From NCBI GenBank assembly GCA_021155205.1, contig JAJNPS010000028.1, positions 45,448-109,447 on the forward strand: a DNA stretch of 64,000 bases. Direction: 5' to 3'. The first letter of the stretch is position 1. Each line of letters starts with the position of its first letter. A model generated the notes under the pieces. It did no database searches. It had not been told where the DNA came from and saw nothing but the letters and a program-made list of their open reading frames with translations. Below, piece after piece: positions 46,335 through 54,174 of this stretch. A program made the position numbers and the translations under genes. The DNA is from Rhodobacterales bacterium. Lineage in GTDB: Bacteria > Pseudomonadota > Alphaproteobacteria > Rhodobacterales > Rhodobacteraceae.

Positions 46335-47345
46335 ATGCCCCTGATCCGCGCCATCCTGTTGCGCCTTTTGACCACCGCGATCACCCTGCTGGGGGTCGCG
46401 GTGATCGTCTTCGTCGTCATCCGCGTGGTCCCCGGCAACCCCATCGCGATGATGCTGCCACCGGGCGCGACCGAGGCCGACATCGCGCGGCTGACGGCGC
46501 AGTATGGCCTCGACAAATCCATTGCGGAACAGTTCCTGATCTGGGGGCAGGGGGTGCTGCAGGGGGATTTCGGCACGTCGATCACCGCGCGCCAGCCCGT
46601 GCTGGACCTGGTGCTGGGGCGCCTGCCCGCCACGCTGGAACTGTCGGTGATGGCGCTGGTCATCGCGGTCGTGCTGGGCGGGTTCGCGGCCCTGACCGGC
46701 ACCCGGCTGCGCGACACCAGGACCGAGGCCGTCCTCGACATCGCCAATGGCATGGCTTTGTCGGTGCCGGATTTCCTGTGGGGGCTCTTTCTGATCCTCG
46801 CCTTTGGCGTCCTCATCCCGGTCTTTCAGATTTCGGGGAGGGTGACGCCGTCGCTGGACCTGCCCTTCACCACCGATTTCTATCTGGTCGAAAGCGTGAT
46901 GCGCCTGCGGTTTGATCTGTTCGCCGACATCCTGTCGCACATGTTCCTGCCGGCTTTGGCTCTGGCCATCCCGTTGGCGGCGATCATCGGGCAGTTGTTG
47001 AAGCAAAGCCTCAAGGAAACCATGCACCTTGATTACGTGACGCTTGCCCGCACGAAAGGCTACGGCGAAAACCACGTCATCCTGCGCGAGGCCTTGCCGA
47101 ACGCGATCCTGCCGACGCTGACGCTGGTGGGGGTGCAGTTCACGTTCCTGATCGGCGGCACGGTCATCATCGAGCGGCTGTTCAGCTATGAGGGGCTTGG
47201 CAACATGGCCATCGACGCGGTGATCAACCGCGACTTGCCGCTGATCCAGGGGATCGTGATCCTGTTCGCCGTGATCTTCACCGCCGTCAATCTGGCTGTC
47301 GACCTGACCTATGCGCTGCTGAACCCGAGGCTGCGGCATGGCTGA
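46335..47345 (+). CDS. ABC transporter permease (DppB-like)
   Basis: A 336-residue inner-membrane permease with about six hydrophobic segments and the DppB/OppB N terminus (LLRLLTTAITLLGVAVIVFVVIRVVPGNP). The cytoplasmic EAA-type loop is REALPNAILPTLTLVGVQF near 250. It pairs with the next permease, whose start overlaps its stop by 8 bases. It is preceded by the palindromic repeat block rather than a close ribosome-coupled upstream gene. Confidence 0.92.
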   Translation: MPLIRAILLRLLTTAITLLGVAVIVFVVIRVVPGNPIAMMLPPGATEADIARLTAQYGLDKSIAEQFLIWGQGVLQGDFGTSITARQPVLDLVLGRLPATLELSVMALVIAVVLGGFAALTGTRLRDTRTEAVLDIANGMALSVPDFLWGLFLILAFGVLIPVFQISGRVTPSLDLPFTTDFYLVESVMRLRFDLFADILSHMFLPALALAIPLAAIIGQLLKQSLKETMHLDYVTLARTKGYGENHVILREALPNAILPTLTLVGVQFTFLIGGTVIIERLFSYEGLGNMAIDAVINRDLPLIQGIVILFAVIFTAVNLAVDLTYALLNPRLRHG

Positions 47346-48189
47346 CGCCCGCACCATGGTCAAACGCCGCGCGGGCCTGCGCTTGTGGCTGAGTGCGGGA
47401 TGGATCGTCCTGATCGTCTTGGCGGCGTTTCTGGCGCCATGGATCGCGCCCAAGGATCCGCTGGCGCAGGACATGTTCATGGGGCGTTTGCCGCCGTTCT
47501 GGGTGCAGGGGGCAGAGCCGGGGTTCTGGCTCGGCACCGACAGTCTGGGTCGCGACGTGCTGAGCCGCATCCTGCATGGCGCGCGGGTCGCGCTGATCGT
47601 GGCGCTGGTGGCGGGGACGCTGACCTGCCTGATCGGGGCGACCCTGGGCCTGCTTGCGGGGTTCCTGCGCGGTTGGGTGGATGTCGTGATCAGCCGGTTG
47701 ATAGATATCTGGATGGCATTTCCGCCGGTCCTCTTCTCCATCCTCTTGATTGCCGTCCTTGGCCCCGGCCTGATCTCGATCATCATCGCCATCGTGGTGA
47801 TCGACTGGACCCGGTTCGCCCGTGTCGTCCGGGCCGAGGCAATGACCCAAGGGACGATGGACTATGTGGCCTCCGCGCAGGTTGCGGGGCGAGGACGGAT
47901 CGGGACGATGCTGACCGAGATTTTGCCCAATGTGCTGCCCACTATCGTTGTGTTGCTGACCCTGGAAATGGGTATTGCGGTGATCGTCGAGGCGATCCTG
48001 TCTTTCGTGAACCTCTCCATCTCCACCGACGATCCGACCTGGGGCGGCATGATCGCCGAGGGGCGGACCAGCATCCATCAGGCGTGGTGGGTGCTGGTGT
48101 TTCCGCTGGTCACGCTGTTCCTGACCGTGCTGGCATTCAGCCAGTTGGGTGAAGGTTTGAAGGACCGTTTCGACCCGGTGCTGCGATGA
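47338..48189 (+). CDS. ABC transporter permease (DppC-like)
   Basis: A 283-residue permease with about six membrane segments. The N-terminal cytosolic tail and first helix are followed by the OppC-type GTDSLGRDVLSRILHGARVAL motif, and the EAA loop lies near TEILPNVLPTIVVLLTLEMG. It overlaps the preceding permease gene and the next ATPase gene by a few bases (ATGA), so all are made together as one importer. Confidence 0.92.
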   Translation: MADARTMVKRRAGLRLWLSAGWIVLIVLAAFLAPWIAPKDPLAQDMFMGRLPPFWVQGAEPGFWLGTDSLGRDVLSRILHGARVALIVALVAGTLTCLIGATLGLLAGFLRGWVDVVISRLIDIWMAFPPVLFSILLIAVLGPGLISIIIAIVVIDWTRFARVVRAEAMTQGTMDYVASAQVAGRGRIGTMLTEILPNVLPTIVVLLTLEMGIAVIVEAILSFVNLSISTDDPTWGGMIAEGRTSIHQAWWVLVFPLVTLFLTVLAFSQLGEGLKDRFDPVLR

Positions 48190-49052
48190 GTTTCCTTGTC
48201 ATCCGCAACCTGACCGCAAGGCTGAAGGGGACCGACCACCTGCTGCTGCGCGGCGTGTCGCTGGAGGTTGCGGCGGGCGAGGTGCGGGGACTTGTCGGCG
48301 AAAGCGGGGCGGGCAAGTCGATGATCGGCAAGGCGGTGCTTGGGACGCTGCCCCGTTCGGTGGAAATCATTTCGGGCGAGATTTTTCTGGACGGCACCGA
48401 CCTTCTGACCTTGCCCCCAGCCCACCGCCGCACCGCTATCGGGGCCACCGCGGCGCTGATCCCGCAGGACCCGCTGACGGCGCTCAATCCCTCGCGCCGG
48501 ACGGGTGCGCAGATCACCGACCGACTGGTGGATATCCTCGGCTGGACCCGCGCCGATGCCGATGCGCGGGCGCTGGAACTGTTGGGTGAGGTGCAGATAC
48601 CCGACCCCGAACGCGTGCTGCGCGCCTATCCGCATGAACTGTCGGGGGGGATGCGCCAGCGCATCCTGATCGCGTCGGCCTTTGCAGCGGAACCAAAGCT
48701 GATCATCGCGGATGAACCCACAACAGCGCTGGATGTGACGGTCCAAAAGCAGATCGTGAAGCTGATCGCCGCGATGCAAGGCAGGCATGGGACGGCGCTG
48801 TTGTTTGTGACGCATGACCTTGGGGTGGTCTCGAAGGTCTGCCAACGCCTCTCGATCCTCTATGGCGGTCTGGTGCTGGAGGATACCTCCGCGCGCGACT
48901 TCTTCGCCGGTCCTCGTCACGCCTATTCCCGCGCGCTCTTGGCAGCGACGCCGAAATACACCGACCCGGAGGCCAGCCTTGTGCCGGTGCCGGACGCGGT
49001 TCTGGCTGGGGTACAGGCTGAGGTTGCCGCCTTTGACAGGCGCACGCCATGA
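48186..49052 (+). CDS. ABC transporter ATP-binding protein (DppD-like)
   Basis: A 288-residue ATPase of the peptide-type importer. Walker A is GESGAGKSM at about 38-46, the signature LSGGMRQRI is at about 153-161, and Walker B LIIADEPTTALD follows. The usual Cys-rich oligopeptide tail that binds an iron-sulfur cluster in DppD/F is not evident. It is coupled at both ends by 4-base overlaps. Confidence 0.92.
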   Translation: MSFLVIRNLTARLKGTDHLLLRGVSLEVAAGEVRGLVGESGAGKSMIGKAVLGTLPRSVEIISGEIFLDGTDLLTLPPAHRRTAIGATAALIPQDPLTALNPSRRTGAQITDRLVDILGWTRADADARALELLGEVQIPDPERVLRAYPHELSGGMRQRILIASAFAAEPKLIIADEPTTALDVTVQKQIVKLIAAMQGRHGTALLFVTHDLGVVSKVCQRLSILYGGLVLEDTSARDFFAGPRHAYSRALLAATPKYTDPEASLVPVPDAVLAGVQAEVAAFDRRTP

Positions 49053-49849
49053 CGGACCTTTACACCATCACCGACCTGCACCTGTCCCTCCCGGACCTCA
49101 ACCGCAAGCCGGTCCTCGGACCCGCACCCCGGATCGACATCCTGAAGGGCATCACCTTCACCCTGCCCAAGGGCGAAATTCTTGGCATCGTCGGCGGGTC
49201 AGGCTCCGGCAAGTCGACCCTTGGCCGAGCGATGGTGCGACTGCTGGAACCCACTGGCGGCAGTATTCGGTTTGACGGGCAGGACATCTCCCACCTGCCG
49301 GACACCTCGCTCCGCCCCCTGCGTCGCCGGTTCCAGATGATCTTTCAGGACCCGATGTCGTCGCTCAACCCCCGCCATCGCGTCGGGCAGATCATCGCCA
49401 GCCCCCTTGACCTGCACGGGTTCACCGACACTACGGCGCGGATGTTCGAGGCGCTTGATCAGGTGGGCCTCGCCCGCAGCTATGTCAACCGCTTCCCGCA
49501 TGAACTTTCCGGCGGCCAGCGTCAGCGCGTCGGGATCGCGCGGGCAATCGCCCTGCGACCGGAGTTCATTCTGGCCGACGAGATCGTGTCGGGCCTCGAT
49601 GTGTCATCCCAGGCGCAGGTCCTGGCGCTCCTTGAACGACTGGTGCACGACCTTGGCCTGACACTGGCCTTCATCAGCCATGACCTGTCGGTCATCCGTC
49701 GCCTGTGCAGCCGCGTTCTTGTCCTGCATCAGGGGGTGGTGGTCGAAAACGCCCCCACGGCGCAGGTCTTTGCCGACCCGCAGGCCGCCTATACGCGCGA
49801 CTTGCTGCAGGCGATCCCGCTGCCCGATCCTGATCAGGCTTGGGTGTGA
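49049..49849 (+). CDS. ABC transporter ATP-binding protein (DppF-like)
   Basis: The second ATPase of the importer, 266 residues. Walker A is GGSGSGKST at about 48-56, the signature LSGGQRQRVGIARAIALRP lies near 152, and Walker B FILADEIVSGLD is unusual in having Ile-Val where most have Pro-Thr after the catalytic Glu. It is the last gene of the rightward operon. No terminator is obvious before the infA promoter. Confidence 0.92.
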   Translation: MTDLYTITDLHLSLPDLNRKPVLGPAPRIDILKGITFTLPKGEILGIVGGSGSGKSTLGRAMVRLLEPTGGSIRFDGQDISHLPDTSLRPLRRRFQMIFQDPMSSLNPRHRVGQIIASPLDLHGFTDTTARMFEALDQVGLARSYVNRFPHELSGGQRQRVGIARAIALRPEFILADEIVSGLDVSSQAQVLALLERLVHDLGLTLAFISHDLSVIRRLCSRVLVLHQGVVVENAPTAQVFADPQAAYTRDLLQAIPLPDPDQAWV

Positions 49850-49916
49850 CGCCAGTGTTTGCCCCGGGAATTCACTGATTTTCGCCTGAAACGCCGCAAA
49901 CACGACCTGATTCCGC

Positions 49917-49945
49917 TTGAAAAGCGGTTGCCAACGGCGCATCTA
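49917..49945 (+). promoter_or_regulatory. Probable sigma70-type promoter of infA
   Basis: TTGAAA (49,917-49,922), a 17-base spacer and CATCTA (49,940-49,945). It lies about 55 bases before the infA ATG, giving a leader of about 45 bases. Good -35, optimal spacing. Confidence 0.5.
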
Positions 49946-49999
49946 GCGCGCTTATGCCCAAGCCCCCAAGGCGAGGGCCCAACCCCAATCGGAGTGACC

Positions 50000-50218
50000 A
50001 TGGCCAAGGAAGACATTCTCGAATTCCCCGGTGTCGTCAAGGAACTCCTGCCGAACGCGACATTCAAGGTCGAACTCGATAATGGCCATGAGTTGATCGC
50101 CGTGATGGCAGGCAAGATGCGCAAGAACCGCATTCGCGTTCTGGCGGGCGACAAGGTTCAGGTGGAAATGACCCCCTATGACCTGTCCAAGGGCCGCATC
50201 AATTACCGCTTCAAGTAA
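50000..50218 (+). CDS. infA: Translation initiation factor IF-1
   Basis: A 72-residue S1/OB-fold protein that occupies the ribosomal A site during initiation. The sequence MAKEDILEFPGVVKELLPN and the C-terminal YDLSKGRINYRFK are near-universal for IF-1. The ATG at 50,000 follows GGAG. It heads an infA-maf-RNase G-yacG row. Confidence 0.98.
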   Translation: MAKEDILEFPGVVKELLPNATFKVELDNGHELIAVMAGKMRKNRIRVLAGDKVQVEMTPYDLSKGRINYRFK

Positions 50219-50224
50219 ACGCCG

Positions 50225-50800
50225 ATGCGCCTGATCCTGGGGTCCGCCAGCCCGCGCCGCCGGGAATTGCTGGCGACGCTGTGGATCGTGCCGGACCTGA
50301 TTTCCCCGCCCGACATCAACGAAGACCCGCACAAGGCGGAGCTTCCGCGCGCCTATTGCAACCGGCTGGCGGCGGAAAAGGCGTGGGCAGTTGAGGCCGA
50401 CCCCGACGACATCGTCCTGTGTGCCGATACCACCGTGGCCCTGGGCCGCCGCATCCTGGGCAAGCCCGCCGATGCGGGCGAGGCAGCGGCGTTCCTGACC
50501 GCGATGGGCGGGCGGCGGCATCAGGTGATCACGGCGATTGCGGTGCGGCGGGGCGACAAGGTCTGGCAAAAGGACAGCGTCAGTGCAGTCAGGATGAAAC
50601 GCCTGTCGGATGCGGAACTGAACGCCTACCTTGCCAGCGGCGAATGGCATGGCAAGGCCGGGGCCTATGGCATTCAGGGACTGGCAGGTGCGCTGATCCC
50701 GTGGATTTCGGGGTCCTATACCGGCATCATGGGCCTGCCGGTGGCCGAAACTGCCGCCTTGCTGATGACAGCGGGCTATCCGGTCTGGAAGATGACATGA
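50225..50800 (+). CDS. maf: Maf-family nucleotide pyrophosphatase
   Basis: A 191-residue house-cleaning enzyme that hydrolyses non-canonical or methylated NTPs; related proteins affect cell division. The motif LGSASPRRRELL lies at residues 5-16, DTTVALG (catalytic Asp region) at about 68-74, and GAYGIQGLAGALIPWISGSYTGIMGLP in the C-terminal half. It lies 6 bases after infA and overlaps the next gene by 4 bases. Confidence 0.93.
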   Translation: MRLILGSASPRRRELLATLWIVPDLISPPDINEDPHKAELPRAYCNRLAAEKAWAVEADPDDIVLCADTTVALGRRILGKPADAGEAAAFLTAMGGRRHQVITAIAVRRGDKVWQKDSVSAVRMKRLSDAELNAYLASGEWHGKAGAYGIQGLAGALIPWISGSYTGIMGLPVAETAALLMTAGYPVWKMT

Positions 50801-51831
50801 AGGGTCGCGTGGTCGTCCTTGACGAGATTGCCGGGCGTCAGGCAGCGGCCCTTGTGGTCGACGGGCGGCTGGAAGACCTGCGCGTCGACCCGGCCGATGA
50901 CCGCGCGATCCCCGGCGCGATCTACCGCGCCGTCGCCGACCGGCCGGTCAAGGGGCAGGGCGGGATCTTCGTCAAACTGCCGCGGGGCACGGGATTCTTG
51001 CGCCAGATCTCCGGTATCGCGCCCGGTCAGCGCCTGCTGGTGCAAGTCACCGGGCCTGCCGAGGACGGCAAGGCGGTGCCGGTCACGGCGCGCCTGCTGT
51101 TCAAAAGCCGGTTCGCGATCCTGACGCCGGACGCGCCCGGTCTGAACATCTCGCGCCGCATCAGGGACGAAGATCGCCGGGTGGAGTTGCAGGCGATCGC
51201 CATGGCGCAGATGGCGGGTGCGGACGACAGCCTCGGCCTGATCCTGCGGTCGGCCTGCTGGGACGCCGAAGCGGATGCGGTGGCCGAAGACATCGCCGCG
51301 ATGCGGGGACTCGCCGAGGCGGTTCTGGCCGACTTGACGGGCGGACCGGAGCTGATGGTCGATGGCGCGGGCGCGCATGAGGTGGCGTTCCGCGACTGGC
51401 TCGACCCCGAGCCGGATGCCGTGGAAACCGAGGCGGGCGCGTTCGAGGCGCAGGGTGTTCTCGACCTGATCGACGTACTGCGCCGCCCGGATGTGGCGTT
51501 GGAACAGGGCGGGATGTTCATCGAGGCCACCCGCGCGCTGGTGGCAATCGATGTGAATACCGGCGGCGATACCAGTCCTGCGGCGGGCCTCAAGGTCAAT
51601 ATCGCCGCCGCCCGCGACCTGCCCCGCCAGTTGCGGCTTCGGGGGTTGGGCGGGCAGATTGTCATCGACTTTGCCCCGATCCCGAAGCGCGACCGGGGGG
51701 TGCTGGACCAGGTGCTGCGCGCCGCGTTCAAGACGGAATCCGAGACGCATCTGGCCGGCTGGACGGCGCTGGGTCTTTACGAGATGACGCGCAAGCGGGA
51801 CCGTTTGCCGCTGGCTGAGCTTTTGGCATGA
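50797..51831 (+). CDS. rng: Ribonuclease E/G family protein, short form
   Basis: A 344-residue endoribonuclease-family protein. The catalytic metal-site segment VAIDVNTGGDT lies near residues 249-259, and VIDFAPIPKRD carries the second Asp. An S1-like region is implied in the first 100 residues (KLPRGTGFLRQISGIAPGQRLLVQVTGPA). It is much shorter than E. coli RNase G (about 490) and lacks the zinc-link and C-terminal small domain, so dimer or tetramer architecture may differ. Its start overlaps maf (ATGA). Confidence 0.87.
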   Translation: MKGRVVVLDEIAGRQAAALVVDGRLEDLRVDPADDRAIPGAIYRAVADRPVKGQGGIFVKLPRGTGFLRQISGIAPGQRLLVQVTGPAEDGKAVPVTARLLFKSRFAILTPDAPGLNISRRIRDEDRRVELQAIAMAQMAGADDSLGLILRSACWDAEADAVAEDIAAMRGLAEAVLADLTGGPELMVDGAGAHEVAFRDWLDPEPDAVETEAGAFEAQGVLDLIDVLRRPDVALEQGGMFIEATRALVAIDVNTGGDTSPAAGLKVNIAAARDLPRQLRLRGLGGQIVIDFAPIPKRDRGVLDQVLRAAFKTESETHLAGWTALGLYEMTRKRDRLPLAELLA

Positions 51832-51859
51832 TGGCCGCGCTGCGCCAAAGGATGCCAAG

Positions 51860-52045
51860 ATGAGCTGTCCCGTCTGTTCCCGCCCCACGGACGCGAAATA
51901 CCGCCCGTTCTGCTCGCGCCGCTGCGCGGATGTGGACCTGGGCCGCTGGCTGACCGGAACCTATGTCATCCCGACGGAAGAGGCCGACCAGGAGGACACG
52001 CCCGACCCGCACCCCGACGACGACAGCCCCCGGCGCCCCAGCTGA
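51860..52045 (+). CDS. yacG: DNA gyrase inhibitor YacG (zinc ribbon)
   Basis: A 61-residue protein with the Cys4 zinc site CPVC (residues 3-6) and FCSRRCADVDLGRWL (Cys18, Cys22), then an acidic Pro/Asp-rich tail. Members bind GyrB and inhibit gyrase. It lies 28 bases after the RNase G-like gene and just before tRNA-Phe, a conserved arrangement. Confidence 0.92.
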   Translation: MSCPVCSRPTDAKYRPFCSRRCADVDLGRWLTGTYVIPTEEADQEDTPDPHPDDDSPRRPS

Positions 52046-52084
52046 CTGTGGTTTCCTGCGCCTCACGGCGTTGCAAAAACCCTC

Positions 52085-52113
52085 TGGACAGCCCCCCGGC
52101 CGTACCGTATCAC
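52085..52113 (+). promoter_or_regulatory. Possible promoter of tRNA-Phe
   Basis: TGGACA (52,085-52,090), 17-base spacer, TATCAC (52,108-52,113), ending 40 bases before the tRNA. Motif match only. Confidence 0.3.
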
Positions 52114-52153
52114 CCGCGCCAGCCAGTCGGCTGCGACCCGAAATGGTCCCGGT

Positions 52154-52229
52154 GCCCAGATAGCTCAGTTGGTAGAGCAGCGGATTGAAAATCCGCGTGT
52201 CGGCGGTTCAATTCCGTCTCTGGGCACCA
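52154..52229 (+). tRNA. tRNA-Phe (GAA)
   Basis: 76 bases including an encoded CCA. The acceptor stem GCCCAGA pairs with TCTGGGC, the anticodon stem GCGGA/TCCGC holds a TTGAAAA loop (anticodon GAA), and the T-loop is GTTCAATTC. It marks the boundary between core genome and the defence island, a common integration site. Confidence 0.98.
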
Positions 52230-52548
52230 CTTAACACCTTGTAATAGCTACATAATAACCGTGATGGCTCGACGGATCGGTAACACGACCAAGGTCTTGG
52301 GTAGCATTTGGGTATCAATGGAAGCGCTTGACGATCTGGCCAGCGTCAACGCTCTGGCTGGCACTGGTTCGCTCTTGCACCACGGCAGAGGGGTATTCAG
52401 TCGAACGCAGAAGCCTGTGGCATTCTTGCTGTCGCCTCTCACAGTCTCGCGTGGACGGCACCATTTTCTTGCCCTGCAGGACCCGGTCAACCATTGATTG
52501 CAGTCAAAACTCCCACTTCAGGGGAGTGCCGGATGCTGGGAGCAAACC
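52230..52548. other. Junction region between tRNA-Phe and hsdM
   Basis: About 320 bases without a supported gene. GC is lower than in the core genome. Short frames on both strands show no family. An inverted repeat lies at 52,509-52,527. I searched by eye for a second copy of the tRNA 3' end as an attachment site and did not find one in the window. Confidence 0.5.
52509..52527. promoter_or_regulatory. Inverted repeat upstream of hsdM
   Basis: ACTCCC, seven-base spacer, GGGAGT, perfect, ending 21 bases before the hsdM ATG. It could be an operator or a leader hairpin that modulates restriction-modification expression. Confidence 0.4.
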
Positions 52549-54174
52549 ATGGCGAGAGGGAGAAAACCGGGCAGCAAGAACGGAGCGGCGAAGGCCGTAA
52601 AACCTAGCACGACCATTGGTGCAACGCTTTTTGCTGCCGCCGACAAGCTGCGCGGCAACATGGATGCCGCTGAGTACAAGCACGTCGCGCTTGGGCTGAT
52701 CTTCCTGAAATACATCTCGGATCGCTTCGACGCGCGCATGGCCGAGGTCGAGGCTAACCCGGAAGAAGCGTTCCTACTGGAAGACCCCGACGCGGCCCGC
52801 GACCTGATCGTCAGCGCAGGCATCTTCTTTGTGCCGGACAAGGCGCGCTGGACCTACCTGAAAGAGAACGCCACCAGCACCAAGCCAACCATCGGTGAGT
52901 TAATCGATCTGGCCATGATCGCCATTGAGGCGGAGAACCCTACTCTCAAGGGTGTGCTGACCAAGAATTACGCCCGTCAGGAACTGGACCAGACCAAGTT
53001 GGGCGAGGTGTTGAAGTTGTTCTCGGACATCAAGTTCGAGGATGCACACCACGGGCAGGACGTGCTGGGGCAGGTCTATGAGTACTTCCTCGGCGAGTTT
53101 GCCAAGCTGGAAGGCAAGCGCGGCGGGCAGTACTACACGGCGGGCTGTGTGGTGAAGCTGCTGGTCGCGATGCTGGAGCCGTTCAAGGGTCGCGTCTATG
53201 ACCCATGTTGCGGGTCGGGCGGGATGTTCGTGCAGTCCGAACGTTTCGTCGAAGAGCATGCGGGCAAACATGTGGATCCTCGGCAAGCGCGCGACCAGAT
53301 CGCGGTCTATGGGCAAGAGTCGAACGCCACCACATGGCGACTGGCCAAGATGAACCTCGCCATTCGGGGGATTGAGGCGAACCTCGGGTCGAAATGGGCG
53401 GACACGTTCCATGAAGACCTGCACAAGGGACTGATGGCAAAGTACGTCCTTGCCAACCCGCCGTTCAACGACAGCGACTGGGGCGGCGAAAAGCTGAAGG
53501 GCGACACCGAACGCTGGAAGTTTGGCGTGCCCCCTGCTGGCAACGCGAACTTCGCGTGGCTTCAGCACATCATCTATCACCTCGCGCCGGATGGCTATGC
53601 GGGCGTGGTGCTGGCCAATGGTTCGCTGTCCAGCCAGCAGTCGGGCGAAGGCGACATACGGCGCCGGATGATCGAAGCGAATCTTGTGGATTGCATCGTG
53701 TCGCTTCCGGGTCAGCTTTTCTCGACGACGCAGATTCCGGTCTGCCTGTGGTTCTTGACGCGCGACAAGTCGAACGGGCTGGTGCGGGACAAGACGCTGC
53801 GCGACCGGACGGGCGAGATACTCTTCATCGATGCGCGGGGCTTGGGCACGATGGAAACCCGCACGCTCAAAGTTCTGCAGGATGAAGACATCGCCAAGGT
53901 CGCCGACACGTATCACGCGTGGCGCGAGAAATCGGGCGGCTATACGGACGTAGCGGGCTTTGCGAAGGCCGCCAGCGTGGCAGAAGTGGCGGCGCAGGGC
54001 TTTGTCCTGACGCCGGGGCGGTATGTCGGGACTGAAGAGGCAGAGGCCGACGATGAGGCGTTTGACGCCAAAATGGCGCGTCTTACCAAGGCACTGCGCG
54101 ATCAGATGATCGACGGCGCGGCGTTGGACGAGCGCATCGGCAAAGTCTTGGCCGGGGTCGGTCATGGCTGGTGA
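52549..54174 (+). CDS. hsdM: Type I restriction-modification system, methyltransferase subunit
   Basis: The 541-residue N6-adenine methyltransferase subunit. The helical N-terminal domain (LRGNMDAAEYKHVALGLIFLKYISD) is followed by the SAM motif YDPCCGSGGMF at about 215-225 and the catalytic motif NPPF at about 301-304. The ATG at 52,549 (MARGRKPGSKNG) follows GGGAG; 17 extra codons upstream are not conserved. The stop lies 11 bases inside hsdS. It heads a six-gene defence operon and acts with HsdS as a methylase and with HsdR as a nuclease. Confidence 0.96.
   Translation: MARGRKPGSKNGAAKAVKPSTTIGATLFAAADKLRGNMDAAEYKHVALGLIFLKYISDRFDARMAEVEANPEEAFLLEDPDAARDLIVSAGIFFVPDKARWTYLKENATSTKPTIGELIDLAMIAIEAENPTLKGVLTKNYARQELDQTKLGEVLKLFSDIKFEDAHHGQDVLGQVYEYFLGEFAKLEGKRGGQYYTAGCVVKLLVAMLEPFKGRVYDPCCGSGGMFVQSERFVEEHAGKHVDPRQARDQIAVYGQESNATTWRLAKMNLAIRGIEANLGSKWADTFHEDLHKGLMAKYVLANPPFNDSDWGGEKLKGDTERWKFGVPPAGNANFAWLQHIIYHLAPDGYAGVVLANGSLSSQQSGEGDIRRRMIEANLVDCIVSLPGQLFSTTQIPVCLWFLTRDKSNGLVRDKTLRDRTGEILFIDARGLGTMETRTLKVLQDEDIAKVADTYHAWREKSGGYTDVAGFAKAASVAEVAAQGFVLTPGRYVGTEEAEADDEAFDAKMARLTKALRDQMIDGAALDERIGKVLAGVGHGW

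Noticed and set aside
44336..46816. An 826-codon minus-strand frame opposite the FAD oxidoreductase, binding protein and permease genes
   Set aside because: It crosses three real genes and a repeat; the translation is a shadow without family features.
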